Shown here piece after piece: positions 1 through 8,399 of a stretch of DNA of 20,142 bases (position 1 is the first letter of the stretch; the number at the start of each line of letters is the position of its first letter). Origin of the DNA: Ignavibacteria bacterium (GTDB lineage: Bacteria; Bacteroidota; Ignavibacteria; Ignavibacteriales; Melioribacteraceae); assembly GCA_003233295.1 (NCBI GenBank), contig QILJ01000445.1:1-20142 (forward strand). The letters are read 5' to 3'. The notes below the pieces were generated by a model, which was not told where the DNA came from, did no database searches, and saw nothing but the letters and a program-made list of their open reading frames with translations. The translations under genes were made by a program, and so were the position numbers.

Positions 1-376
1 AACGATTCTTCAATTTCCTTAAAAACATGCCACAAAAATAGCTTGCAACACCCAAATTTCAAAATAAACCCTATAAATAAAGAGTTTTAGAGCTTTTTAT
101 AACTTAGTGCGAAAGACAGGATTTTCCCACTTCACCAACATTCCCAGCGTCCAAAAGTCCTTTTCTTTCTTTGTCAGCGTAAATCATAAAAAATCTGAGC
201 GATATGTACCCATTACTACCTCCATCAAAAGTCCAGTTGGTCACTTTCACGAGGTTGTTCGCCCTTCTTGGTTAATGCAATAATCCTATCAGATCCAGAT
301 TTCCTTATTTGCATGTCCTAACTATAAAAGAGGAACTAACGAAGTAAACCATTTTCAATGTCACTGAATGTTAATG
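1..376. other. Intergenic region without a supported gene
   Basis: No convincing coding sequence was found here on either strand. On the minus strand a 55-codon open frame (104-271) follows a stop codon. It has no good start and no recognisable domain, and a partly coding-like stretch in another frame lies just upstream. The region may therefore be the decayed 3' end of an old gene or plain intergenic sequence. A GGAGG at 219-223 precedes an ATG at 211-213, but that frame closes after nine codons. No tRNA, CRISPR or recognisable riboswitch was seen. Confidence 0.5.
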
Positions 377-571
377 GGAGGCTTTGAATGACCTCTCACT
401 AACCGTCATTCCGTGATGTTTCCCGTGTAAAAACATCACGGGACAAGGTTTACACAGCTTGCCCCTTTGTGGGAATCTATACTCATATGGGAGATTCCGG
501 CTACTCCGAAGGAATCCCTTTGGGAAAATATTGCCGGAATGACATGAAATTTTGGGTTATTCAAAGCCTCC
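377..571. mobile_element. MITE-like palindromic element with 16-bp terminal inverted repeats
   Basis: The left end GGAGGCTTTGAATGAC (377-392) is matched in inverted orientation at 556-571, with one mismatch. The pentamer TAATG lies directly outside both ends in the same orientation (372-376 and 572-576), as a target-site duplication would. A second, inner inverted pair, GTCATTCCG (405-413) and its complement (535-543), is nested inside. The interior forms two further hairpins: an 11-bp perfect stem 411-421/431-441 and a 7-bp stem 472-478/492-498. There is no open frame of useful length, so the element would be non-autonomous. It could instead be a REP-like intergenic repeat. Only one copy is visible in the window. 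Confidence 0.6.
405..543. repeat. Inner inverted repeat and hairpin cluster of the MITE-like element
   Basis: GTCATTCCG at 405-413 pairs with its complement at 535-543. Between them, CCGTGATGTTT (411-421) pairs perfectly with 431-441 across a 9-nt loop, and GGAATCT (472-478) pairs with 492-498 across a 13-nt loop. This nested arrangement would fold in either DNA strand or in a read-through transcript. It is part of the 377-571 element rather than an independent gene feature. Confidence 0.6.
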
Positions 572-577
572 TAATGC

Positions 578-622
578 AAAAGAATAAGTGTTTTGCCATG
601 ACTTTTACACCGCGGCAAACAC
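578..622 (-). terminator. Probable intrinsic terminator of the operon
   Basis: Just past the stop codon of the last gene (629-631), the minus-strand transcript can form a hairpin between 614-622 (GTGTTTGCC in the RNA) and 588-597 (GGCAAAACAC). The stem has one bulged A and a 16-nt loop. A U-rich tail (TTATTCTTTT) follows. The opposite strand also has a T-rich run after the stem, so the hairpin may work in both directions. The long loop and the bulge keep the call moderate. Confidence 0.45.
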
Positions 623-628
623 ATTTCT

Positions 629-1612
629 TTATTTATTGAATCTCTCCATTATATCTTTATAATTAGTAAAGATAATTTTTTCATCTTCAAGGAATTTTTT
701 CACAACCGGATCGGAAAACAGTTCCGCTTCCCAAACTCTTTGCTGCCAAGAATTTGTTATCGATTTTAAATTATCCGTTTCGACAGACGGATGAAAAATG
801 ATCTCCGTTAATCCATTAGGCAGACTCTTAACTAATTGAAATAATTTTTCTCTCTTCTCCTCATAAGTATTCCCTTTTGGTACGCTCGTGAAAAAGTCCA
901 GTTTCGGGAGAGAATAATCTGCCATAGTTGCTATAACCTCATCGGTAATAGGATAACCTGCTTTTTTAAAATGCTCAACAACTTCAGGTTTTGAGAGATC
1001 GATCGCATTTGCAGGTATTCCGTATTCCTCGGCAACTTTAAGAAAGACCTTAACATATGCCGGAGAGCCGTAAAGAGTGCCCATGTGTGTATCAATATGA
1101 CTTGGGTTCATACCCACAGATTTAGCTTTTTCAATTTGAGCGCGTATCTCCGTCTCAACTTCTTCGGCGCTTGCATGAGCAACAACCTGCGGAACTTCAT
1201 GCCAAAACATTTTATCAGGATCTACCAAACCCGGAACTTTCTTGATGTCAGAGACAGGTCCCCAACGGTAAGTTTTCCACTCACTTGTCAATGTAAGATG
1301 AAGTCCAACATCTACATTCGGATGCTCCGCTGCCCATTCCATTGCGGGGAGTGATGATGGAGCTGGTACCATTATTGCAGCATTCTGTATCTCTTTTTTA
1401 TCAAGATAATTTTTCGCCGCAATGTTTGCTTCATCACACATACCAATATCATCAGCATGAAACATGAGAACTTTTCTTCCTTCAGGGAAACCGAGTTTCT
1501 CCGCCCAGTTTGCCGGTTCTTTATCTGATTTATTAGGTGACGAACAAGATAAAAGACTTATACTCAATATGCTAAGACTAACAAACGACACGAAATTAAT
1601 TTTAGTAATCAT
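629..1612 (-). CDS. YdjC/ChbG-family carbohydrate deacetylase-like lipoprotein
   Basis: The 327-residue product resembles the YdjC/ChbG family of metal-dependent deacetylases, which remove acetyl groups from N-acetylated oligosaccharides. Visible family motifs are HADD at 52-55, GLHL at 103-106 and HIDTH at 172-176, which probably supply the metal ligands, plus a FHPS motif near 273. The N terminus has a hydrophobic stretch ending in LLSC with Cys23, so the protein is probably a lipoprotein. Canonical ChbG is cytoplasmic, so this is a secreted variant. The ATG is preceded by GGAG (1618-1621) with a 5-nt spacer. It is the last gene of the run, 23 bp after the beta-helix gene. In context it probably deacetylates released oligosaccharides. 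The exact substrate is unknown. Confidence 0.83.
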   Translation of the reverse strand: MITKINFVSFVSLSILSISLLSCSSPNKSDKEPANWAEKLGFPEGRKVLMFHADDIGMCDEANIAAKNYLDKKEIQNAAIMVPAPSSLPAMEWAAEHPNVDVGLHLTLTSEWKTYRWGPVSDIKKVPGLVDPDKMFWHEVPQVVAHASAEEVETEIRAQIEKAKSVGMNPSHIDTHMGTLYGSPAYVKVFLKVAEEYGIPANAIDLSKPEVVEHFKKAGYPITDEVIATMADYSLPKLDFFTSVPKGNTYEEKREKLFQLVKSLPNGLTEIIFHPSVETDNLKSITNSWQQRVWEAELFSDPVVKKFLEDEKIIFTNYKDIMERFNK

Positions 1613-1635
1613 TTAAACTCCATATTATTTTGAAT

Positions 1636-4605
1636 TTATTTTTCTATATCTAGAGTGAAATCCTCAAACTCTACAGAATAAACTCGCTCATCCGGACCCC
1701 CGGCGGCAATTCCAAGATGCACCGCTTTATTGATTCCCGGTATATCTTCTGTGTGTCTGGAAACCGTCCAGTTTTTGCCATCATAACTTACATAACCTGA
1801 GAAACTATTTCCATGCCTGACCAATTTTATCCACATCGGTGTTGGTTCATAAGTCGGATGATTTTGACTGTTCGCTTTATGCATACACCCATCTCCAAAC
1901 TCGTCCCAGTTCATTCCGGCTCTTCCCGGCGAAACAAACATGAGGACGGAACCAAGACTTCCTTCCCCTGTGTCATAACTTTTGGTCATATCATTTCTAA
2001 CGAATAAACCGGTTCTAAACCACTCATTTGTTCTTTTTCCGAATTTGACAACTTTAATTGTTGCAACAAAATTCCCTTTTATCGGTTCTTTTATATAAGC
2101 AGTAGCGTAGGAATCCTCTCCATGATAAAAATCAGTACCAGCCGCTTTTATGATGAACTTATTATTTTTCTGATCGATCATTATTTCATGAGGTTCGGCT
2201 CTGGCAGAACAATATTCTCCGAACTTTATTTTTGAGATATCAACTTTTTGATGCGGATACACCTTGACCGAAACGGTTTTGGAATTACCGATTCGTAAAG
2301 TATGAGTACCGATTCCCAAATTGATATCAAAAGAAACGCTTCCTTTTTTGTCAGCGTTCACTTCAATATTCTTCTGTTGAATCTCCTTATCGTTATCATA
2401 TATCGAAATCGTCAATTCATTCTCTTCATCCAGGCTGAATATTTCTGCTGAAACTTTAACCAACTCGCCAAGCGGAATTATACTGGATGATACGGTAACG
2501 TTATCACTGAAATAGGATAATGGCTCACCGGTAATCTTAATAAATTTAGCATCCGACGAACCTACTGAAATTACGTAATCTCCCGGTTCGGCAAATCTGT
2601 AGTTGAACTTAACGATCTCAGAATTGTCTTTTACAATCGCTGATCTTTTAGAAACAACTGCCTTACCGTTTACCCATAGATCGACATTCTGCACACCTGT
2701 AGAAGCAATGTTTTCCACTAATGAACTAATAGTCAGATAGTTTCCAGTTTCTGCTTGATCGATTTCTTGATCACCAATAGTTATAACAGGCTTATCCATT
2801 TGAAATTCCGGGTCGCCGATAATTATTCCTTCCGGCGGAATTGCAGGAGGATCAATTTTAAAATTCTTCGTGTATAAATTATCAATAAGATTTGCAGCGC
2901 ATAATTTCATTTCGCCTTGCTCAAGGTTATAATAGATATTATCCTCAGCAGTCCAGCCGGAGGACATATTATCAAACCAGATCGCTACATTATCGTTGAA
3001 CATTCCTCTGGTTACATCATGTATCAAATTATTACGAATAACAGAATCGTGAGTATAACCGCCCGAAGTTATCACACCGGAATCATCAGAATATGCTTGA
3101 ACATTATGCAGATGGTTGTACTCAACACGGTAACCACCCTCGAGCGCTTCCTCCAAGTTTGCCCAGCCGCCAACGTAAATAGGGTAACGTCCTCTGTTAT
3201 GGCTTATCTCATTGTGAGAGATGGTTGTGTATAAAGTGTTCCTAACACTTATAACGTTGCCGCCGCAGTCGTCCATATAATTATATGATACAGTATTTTG
3301 TCTAATAATATCTGCAAATTTATCCGGATAAGGATTCCCGGATATTTCAACAGCGCCGCGATCTGCCTGGATGATCTTGTTATTCATGATTCTTGTTTCA
3401 AATGAACCAAGACCTAAGAATATTCCTTTACCACCCACAGCTCTTATCTCTGAGTCAACTAGTTCGCAATAGTTTGCATATTTTATTGCAAAAGCAGTTC
3501 CCCCGTTATTCAATGCTTCGAATGTTAATCCGTAAAACCTGAGATTCCTTACCGGGTGTCCGGGTTTTCCATTTATCGCAACTAGATCCGAGATCACCGG
3601 TGATACTATCCTTGCAGAATTCGGATCCGATATATCATCTGACGGAATGTAAAACAGATCATCCGTCTTTCGATTGAAATACCACTCGCCCGCAGTATCC
3701 AATAATGCTTTTACATTCTCAACATAATACCTCGGAGAAATTACAACTATTCCATCTTGAGGTTTTTCCAGTACTCCAATTCCATCCGTCTCATCAACCT
3801 CCTTGATTTTATTTATTCCAATATGCCAGCGGAGATACATAACAATATTGTTCTGCTCCATATCATGCCATGCTTTTATGTCACCTTTCTTGAAATAAAA
3901 TTCAGTGGTTGACTTTGCAGCTTTAGGCATAACAAAATATTCCGAGTTCGGTGTGCGTGCTATGGTCTGCATTCTTCCGTTAACGACTAACTTTTTAACA
4001 TCCAGCCCCTTTGTGTTTGTGTGCCATATATCTCCTTCTTTTTTCCAATCACCAATACTCTTTCCTCCCGATATAATTGGATGTTCACCCGGATATGCAG
4101 AGTAAGTCACATAATGATCTTTCAATTTGTGATACTCAAATGCACCGGACGGCTGATCTGTTTCCACTCTTTCGCCCCCATCTTCAGGGGTGAATATTAG
4201 TGGCTCGCCTAATTCATAGTATCCTTCACGAATCTGGACTACTATATCTTTACCTGAACCAAGTTCATGCGGCGAACCAATATAATTTTTTTCAATTGGA
4301 ATGCCTTCCGGTTTATATACTTCCTTCTTAAGTTTCCTAACAGCTTTCTGCGCACGGGCAATTGTTTTAAATGGTCCGTCGGTTAGAGAAGAATTTGGCG
4401 TATCAATAGTTCCCGACCAATCATCATCCCCATCCGGTGATACATAAAAATCAGCCGTTGAGTTTTCAACGGAGAATTTCTGCCACACTTCCCCACGCAA
4501 ATATTTCCCCTGCGAAAAAAGTTGTGTGTTAACCAAGATTGTAAGTACAGTTACAATAAACACAAAAGATCTCGACCATCTACCCATTTTTTTAAATCTT
4601 AACAT
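1636..4605 (-). CDS. Secreted right-handed beta-helix glycan hydrolase, GH141-like, with C-terminal Ig-like and concanavalin-like modules
   Basis: This is a 989-residue secreted protein with a signal peptide at roughly 10-32 (cleavage near LFSQ). Residues 52-95 carry the FYVSPDGDDDWSG opening and the following DGPFKTIARAQ segment, typical of the GH141/beta-helix (DUF1565-type) enzymes. Beta-helix repeats follow to about 590, rich in NNxI and SHNxISHN rungs, with a candidate acidic site around SDDSG (506-510). GH141 members include alpha-L-fucosidases and xylanases. Residues 605-690 look like a CARDB/Ig-type domain, followed by a second beta-sandwich to about 780. Residues 800-987 resemble a DUF1349/laminin-G-like lectin fold. 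The ATG has an ideal AAGGA (4612-4616) with a 6-nt spacer, favouring it over Met7. The gene lies 35 bp after the permease gene. Exact specificity cannot be read from sequence. Confidence 0.75.
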   Translation of the reverse strand: MLRFKKMGRWSRSFVFIVTVLTILVNTQLFSQGKYLRGEVWQKFSVENSTADFYVSPDGDDDWSGTIDTPNSSLTDGPFKTIARAQKAVRKLKKEVYKPEGIPIEKNYIGSPHELGSGKDIVVQIREGYYELGEPLIFTPEDGGERVETDQPSGAFEYHKLKDHYVTYSAYPGEHPIISGGKSIGDWKKEGDIWHTNTKGLDVKKLVVNGRMQTIARTPNSEYFVMPKAAKSTTEFYFKKGDIKAWHDMEQNNIVMYLRWHIGINKIKEVDETDGIGVLEKPQDGIVVISPRYYVENVKALLDTAGEWYFNRKTDDLFYIPSDDISDPNSARIVSPVISDLVAINGKPGHPVRNLRFYGLTFEALNNGGTAFAIKYANYCELVDSEIRAVGGKGIFLGLGSFETRIMNNKIIQADRGAVEISGNPYPDKFADIIRQNTVSYNYMDDCGGNVISVRNTLYTTISHNEISHNRGRYPIYVGGWANLEEALEGGYRVEYNHLHNVQAYSDDSGVITSGGYTHDSVIRNNLIHDVTRGMFNDNVAIWFDNMSSGWTAEDNIYYNLEQGEMKLCAANLIDNLYTKNFKIDPPAIPPEGIIIGDPEFQMDKPVITIGDQEIDQAETGNYLTISSLVENIASTGVQNVDLWVNGKAVVSKRSAIVKDNSEIVKFNYRFAEPGDYVISVGSSDAKFIKITGEPLSYFSDNVTVSSSIIPLGELVKVSAEIFSLDEENELTISIYDNDKEIQQKNIEVNADKKGSVSFDINLGIGTHTLRIGNSKTVSVKVYPHQKVDISKIKFGEYCSARAEPHEIMIDQKNNKFIIKAAGTDFYHGEDSYATAYIKEPIKGNFVATIKVVKFGKRTNEWFRTGLFVRNDMTKSYDTGEGSLGSVLMFVSPGRAGMNWDEFGDGCMHKANSQNHPTYEPTPMWIKLVRHGNSFSGYVSYDGKNWTVSRHTEDIPGINKAVHLGIAAGGPDERVYSVEFEDFTLDIEK

Positions 4606-4640
4606 TATTATTCCTTGAATTCAATTTAAAATATATTGCT

Positions 4641-5873
4641 TTAAGTTTTAAGTTCAAACGAATAATTCACCACAGGCTTGAATCCATTCAGCGCGTAATA
4701 CAAAATAAATATGTAGCAACTGAATGGAAGAACATAAGATAAATGCAGCCCTATGAAACTTGTATCAGCTAATATACCTTGCATCACTGGAAATATTGCT
4801 CCGCCAACAGCAGCCATTATTAAAATTCCAGAGGCTTTGATCCGGTACTCTCCTAATCCATCAACTGCAAGAGAAAAAATATTCGGCCACATAATTGAAT
4901 TGAACAAACCAACTGCTAGAATTGACCACATGGCTATATAACCGCTTGTAAAAATTGTGATAGCAATCAAAACAAGAGCCGCAACTGCTGCCCAAGCTAA
5001 AACAGTTTGGGTATGCACTTTCTGCAGAATCGCCGAGCCGATAAATCTGCCTATCAACAAACCGCCCCAGTAGAACGGGATATATTGTGCCGCTGTTTTA
5101 TATGATAAGTTGGCAATATTAGGTTCACTTAAGAATATCACTATAAAACTCGCAACACTTACTTCTGCTCCCACATATAATGCAAGAGCAATTACACCTA
5201 AACGTAATTGTCGAAATTTTAAAACATTAAATTTTTCGCTTATATTGTTTTTTATTTTAGCAGTTGGCAATTGTACCAGAATAAACACAACTGCTATAAG
5301 AAAAGCTATAACCGCAATAACTCCATAAGGAAATTGAACCTTTGCTGCTTGCTCCTGCAGCGAGTTATAGCTGCCAAGAATAAGAAAAGCGCCAATCAGA
5401 GGAACAAAGGTTGCTCCTAGTGCGGTTAACCCTTCAGCAAAATTCAATCTGCTTGAAGCAGTCTCTGTAGGACCAAGAATTGAGATATATGGAGTAGCTA
5501 CAACTTGTAAGAACACACTTCCTGCAGCCATCATAAACAACCCAAATAAAAACAGCGGATATGATATCAGCCAAGAGGCAGGTATAAATAGCAGGCTTCC
5601 TAAAAAAATAATTAATAGACCTACTACAATACCTTTTTGATATCCTATTCTTTCAACAATTAAACTTGCCGGAAATGAAACTAAAAAATATGCCCCGAAA
5701 AAGGAAAATTGTACTAACATTGTTTCTGTGTAATTCATTTCAAATAGATTTTTGAAATGCGGGATCAAAATATCATTCAGCGAAACAATTGATCCCCACA
5801 ATAAAAACAATATTGTCACTAAAGCAAATGCGATTTTTTTATTGTTGCTGATATTTATTTTAACGCTTTTCAA
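4641..5873 (-). CDS. FucP/GluP-type MFS sugar:proton symporter
   Basis: The product has about 410 residues and 12 likely transmembrane helices. It is related to the FucP (L-fucose:H+) and GluP (glucose/galactose) permeases of the major facilitator superfamily. The first helix carries the LWGSIVSLNDILIPHFK signature (25-41), whose Asp34 probably corresponds to the conserved proton-coupling aspartate. PYISILGP with a following Glu (128-137) matches the family's TM4 region. The start is TTG at 5871-5873: a TAA lies immediately upstream (5874-5876) and the next ATG (codon 46) would remove TM1. No Shine-Dalgarno is evident. With only 7 bp after the preceding stop, translation is probably coupled. 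It is the only transporter in the window and presumably imports a monosaccharide freed by the surrounding enzymes. The sugar could be fucose but this is not determined. Confidence 0.88.
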   Translation of the reverse strand: MKSVKINISNNKKIAFALVTILFLLWGSIVSLNDILIPHFKNLFEMNYTETMLVQFSFFGAYFLVSFPASLIVERIGYQKGIVVGLLIIFLGSLLFIPASWLISYPLFLFGLFMMAAGSVFLQVVATPYISILGPTETASSRLNFAEGLTALGATFVPLIGAFLILGSYNSLQEQAAKVQFPYGVIAVIAFLIAVVFILVQLPTAKIKNNISEKFNVLKFRQLRLGVIALALYVGAEVSVASFIVIFLSEPNIANLSYKTAAQYIPFYWGGLLIGRFIGSAILQKVHTQTVLAWAAVAALVLIAITIFTSGYIAMWSILAVGLFNSIMWPNIFSLAVDGLGEYRIKASGILIMAAVGGAIFPVMQGILADTSFIGLHLSYVLPFSCYIFILYYALNGFKPVVNYSFELKT

Positions 5874-5880
5874 TTAATGT

Positions 5881-7074
5881 TCAATAATTTCTATACTTAA
5901 TTGCTGTTTCAAATAATTTAATGATATTTTCAGTGGGAATATTTGCCTGAATATTGTGAACCGCTGCAAAAACAAATCCGCCGCCGGGTGCGAATTTTTC
6001 AATCTGTTCTTTTACCTGCTTTCCTACTTCTTCCGGAGTTCCAAATGGAAGCACATTCTGCGTGTCAACACCGCCACCCCAGAAGGTAATTTTATCTCCG
6101 AATTCTTTTTTGAGATTTGAAGAATCCATTCTGCTGGCAGAGAATTGTACTGGATTAAGTATATCAACACCGGCATCTATTAAGTCCGGGATAAAATCAT
6201 AAATCGATCCGCAGCTATGGAGAAATAGAAATAATTCAGAATTATTTTTTACATATTTATATATTTTCTTATGAGCTGGTTTAATGTATGCTTGATAGAG
6301 GTCTAAAGATATCTGCGGACCGCTTTGCATACCAAGGTCATCGCCCATCTGGATAACTTGGATATACTTTGAAACTGCCTGTAAATATTTTTCTAAGTTA
6401 ATTAAATGTACTTCTGTCATTTTACCAATAAGCGCTTCGGCAAAATTTGGATCAGCTACAAGATCAAGCATTGCATTTGAGTAACCTCTTAAGACTTGAT
6501 AGTTCTCGATTATATTTCCTCCAAAGCCTCCCATAATTGCATAATCAGTTTCTTCGTATAACTGCTTCGCTTTATTTTCAAGCACTCTGAGATACTCGTC
6601 AGAATATATTTGCCAATTATAATTTTGGATATCTTGCTCTGTGACAGCATTCTCCAATGGAGGATTACTATTTTCAAAATAGAGGCATGATTGCGGCATC
6701 CGGGCTTTGACCCTTTCTCCATCCATTAAAACCCATTCTTCTCCATTCCATTTCGGCATTAGTTTCAACGGAATTTCAACTTTCGAGTTATCCGGTAACT
6801 GCCATTCCTTCCACTCTTGATCATTCTGCAAGTATGAATCTTCCAGAGAAATTACATCGACTTGAAAAAGATCCAATATTTCTTTTTCAGGAATTGCAAG
6901 CTGCTGTGTAATATCAAGCATTCTTGTCATACGATTATTAAATCTCAATTCTTTTTTCAACCGGTTATATGCAATTGCCATTATGCTTGTAGATCTCATC
7001 CCGCCAAAGTCGATTGGTATTTTATCGGGCTCTTGGTGGTTTAGCGTCATTAAAACCCTTTCTCTAGAAGTCAT
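5881..7074 (-). CDS. Uroporphyrinogen decarboxylase-family (UroD-like) putative methyltransferase
   Basis: This is a 397-residue soluble protein of the UroD/MtaA superfamily. It is not the heme enzyme HemE but a divergent branch, in which several members are corrinoid-dependent methyltransferases. Visible motifs are the N-terminal SRERVLMTLNHQEPDKIP, GDDLG at 244-248, HSCG at 286-289 (the HxC zinc-ligand motif of MtaA/MtbA-type enzymes), GGGVDTQ near 333, and VHNIQ-IPTENI at 372-383. The final zinc-ligand Cys of MtaA is replaced by His373 here. The ATG at 7074 is preferred because AAGGAG (7082-7087) is 7 nt away; the upstream ATG at 7080 would be only 1 nt from it. It lies between a PHP protein and a sugar permease, so demethylation of O-methylated sugars is a possible role. 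No corrinoid protein is nearby. Confidence 0.8.
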   Translation of the reverse strand: MTSRERVLMTLNHQEPDKIPIDFGGMRSTSIMAIAYNRLKKELRFNNRMTRMLDITQQLAIPEKEILDLFQVDVISLEDSYLQNDQEWKEWQLPDNSKVEIPLKLMPKWNGEEWVLMDGERVKARMPQSCLYFENSNPPLENAVTEQDIQNYNWQIYSDEYLRVLENKAKQLYEETDYAIMGGFGGNIIENYQVLRGYSNAMLDLVADPNFAEALIGKMTEVHLINLEKYLQAVSKYIQVIQMGDDLGMQSGPQISLDLYQAYIKPAHKKIYKYVKNNSELFLFLHSCGSIYDFIPDLIDAGVDILNPVQFSASRMDSSNLKKEFGDKITFWGGGVDTQNVLPFGTPEEVGKQVKEQIEKFAPGGGFVFAAVHNIQANIPTENIIKLFETAIKYRNY

Positions 7075-7081
7075 CTGCATA

Positions 7082-7087
7082 CTCCTT
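7082..7087 (-). promoter_or_regulatory. Shine-Dalgarno site that fixes the UroD-like start
   Basis: The minus strand reads AAGGAG here. It is 7 nt upstream of the ATG at 7074 but only 1 nt from the in-frame ATG at 7080. This selects the downstream codon and shortens the protein by two residues. Confidence 0.65.
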
Positions 7088-7088
7088 A

Positions 7089-8399
7089 TTAATGAATATA
7101 AATTGGATTAGTAAATACCCAGGAAACCCAAGCATCATCAAAGAATAATTTTGCTACAATTCGATAATTTCCTGCTTGACCATTAGGGTTAAACTCGTAT
7201 TCATAAACATTATCAATAGTACCGATAACTTTCCCGTCCCTTACTAACTGGAACTGCACAGGGAACGGAGATACAGCTTTTAGTTCTGCAACTGACTTGG
7301 CAGAAATCGAATCGCCCAGTATTGCATTAACATTACCGGAACTATCCAGAGCAAAATATTGGAAGCCGTCAGCTTTTGCTAAACTCTGAAATGAAATAAA
7401 AGCGTGTCCCTTAACCAGATTATCTTTAATACCAAAACTAGTAAGTGTATCGCTAAACACATTGTTTGTAACATAATTAAAGGAAATAAAATACGGATCG
7501 AGTTCCCACTTAAAAGCCCACCCGGTTGAATCGGGTTTTCCTAATAATATTTTTTCTTTCAATCCCGGCTCAACTATTTCAAGTGTTTCTGCGTTTGGAC
7601 CTACCCACTCAACTTTTCCATTATCTAAATATCTAGCTCTGAAGTTATTATTATTATGTGCATCAACCGCTGCCACTCCAACAATTCTACGATGTTTGTT
7701 CAGTTCATCCCAATGAGAAAGAATCTCCGTTTGTTCATCATAGATCTCTCTAAAAATCCAATGGTGATATTTTGATTTATTGATAAAATAATTCAGAGCT
7801 AAAGATAAAAGTCCGTCGTTACCATCTAAAAAATCAGTATGAATATTATATATTTCCATTGCTTGATAATCGGGGTTATCCCAATGATGAGGTTTTTCTG
7901 TATGGACATAAATAACAAGCCCGTTATTTTTAACCACATCGTGTATTACTGCACTATCTCCTCTTCCCCAATCCAATACCACGCTATCCATCGGAGTAAC
8001 CATAAGTCCGTGACTGCTCTCAGTCCCCGGTTCGAATATGACGCCATCATACATCCCACTATAACCTCGTGGGAATGTATCAAGTTTACTATGCGGATGA
8101 TCAGAGAAAAACAGGAAACTATATCCTGCTTTTTTAGCGGCGGGCAGTATTTCATTCAACTTTCCCCTGCTGTCATGCGACCAATAGCTATGTACGTGAA
8201 ATTCACCTTTGTATTCGTCGAGCTTAATATACTTCTGAGGCATCTTGTATTCTAACCAAATCGCTCTTCGCTCCTTTTCCAAACGCGGATATGTAACCCA
8301 ATATTTCCACCAGAAAGGACCTGTGATAACAATAAACGCTAGAATCAGAATTACGATTAAAGCAATTAAAGTCCGAATTATGATTTTTTTAATTTTCAA
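7089..8399 (-). CDS. Membrane-anchored PHP-domain metal-dependent hydrolase/phosphoesterase
   Basis: The product has 436 residues. An N-terminal positively charged segment and one transmembrane helix (about 9-27) should leave the rest outside the cytoplasm. A PHP domain follows, with HVH at 68-70, SHDS at 74-77, SDH at 99-101, Glu127, His166 and DAH at 246-248. This is the usual set of metal-binding residues of PHP phosphoesterases. The C-terminal 150 residues look like an Ig-like beta domain. The start is TTG (8397-8399): a TAG lies five codons upstream and no ATG occurs before codon 53, which would delete the membrane anchor. AGAAGG (8408-8413) sits 8 nt upstream, inside the end of the GH2 gene, and the two genes overlap by 11 bp. 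Its substrate is unknown; a phosphate ester or phosphodiester is the obvious candidate. Confidence 0.8.
   Translation of the reverse strand: MKIKKIIIRTLIALIVILILAFIVITGPFWWKYWVTYPRLEKERRAIWLEYKMPQKYIKLDEYKGEFHVHSYWSHDSRGKLNEILPAAKKAGYSFLFFSDHPHSKLDTFPRGYSGMYDGVIFEPGTESSHGLMVTPMDSVVLDWGRGDSAVIHDVVKNNGLVIYVHTEKPHHWDNPDYQAMEIYNIHTDFLDGNDGLLSLALNYFINKSKYHHWIFREIYDEQTEILSHWDELNKHRRIVGVAAVDAHNNNNFRARYLDNGKVEWVGPNAETLEIVEPGLKEKILLGKPDSTGWAFKWELDPYFISFNYVTNNVFSDTLTSFGIKDNLVKGHAFISFQSLAKADGFQYFALDSSGNVNAILGDSISAKSVAELKAVSPFPVQFQLVRDGKVIGTIDNVYEYEFNPNGQAGNYRIVAKLFFDDAWVSWVFTNPIYIH

Noticed and set aside
184..213. GGAGG followed by ATG and nine codons on the minus strand
   Set aside because: The peptide is too short and nothing downstream depends on it, so the Shine-Dalgarno match is likely chance.
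104..271. A 55-codon minus-strand open frame
   Set aside because: It has no good start codon, no domain, and the coding-like signal shifts frame upstream. This length is easily reached by chance; at most it is a gene remnant.
1085..1354. Plus-strand open frames opposite the long genes, such as this one
   Set aside because: They lie entirely within well-supported minus-strand genes, have no domains or ribosome binding sites, and are expected as antisense shadows.
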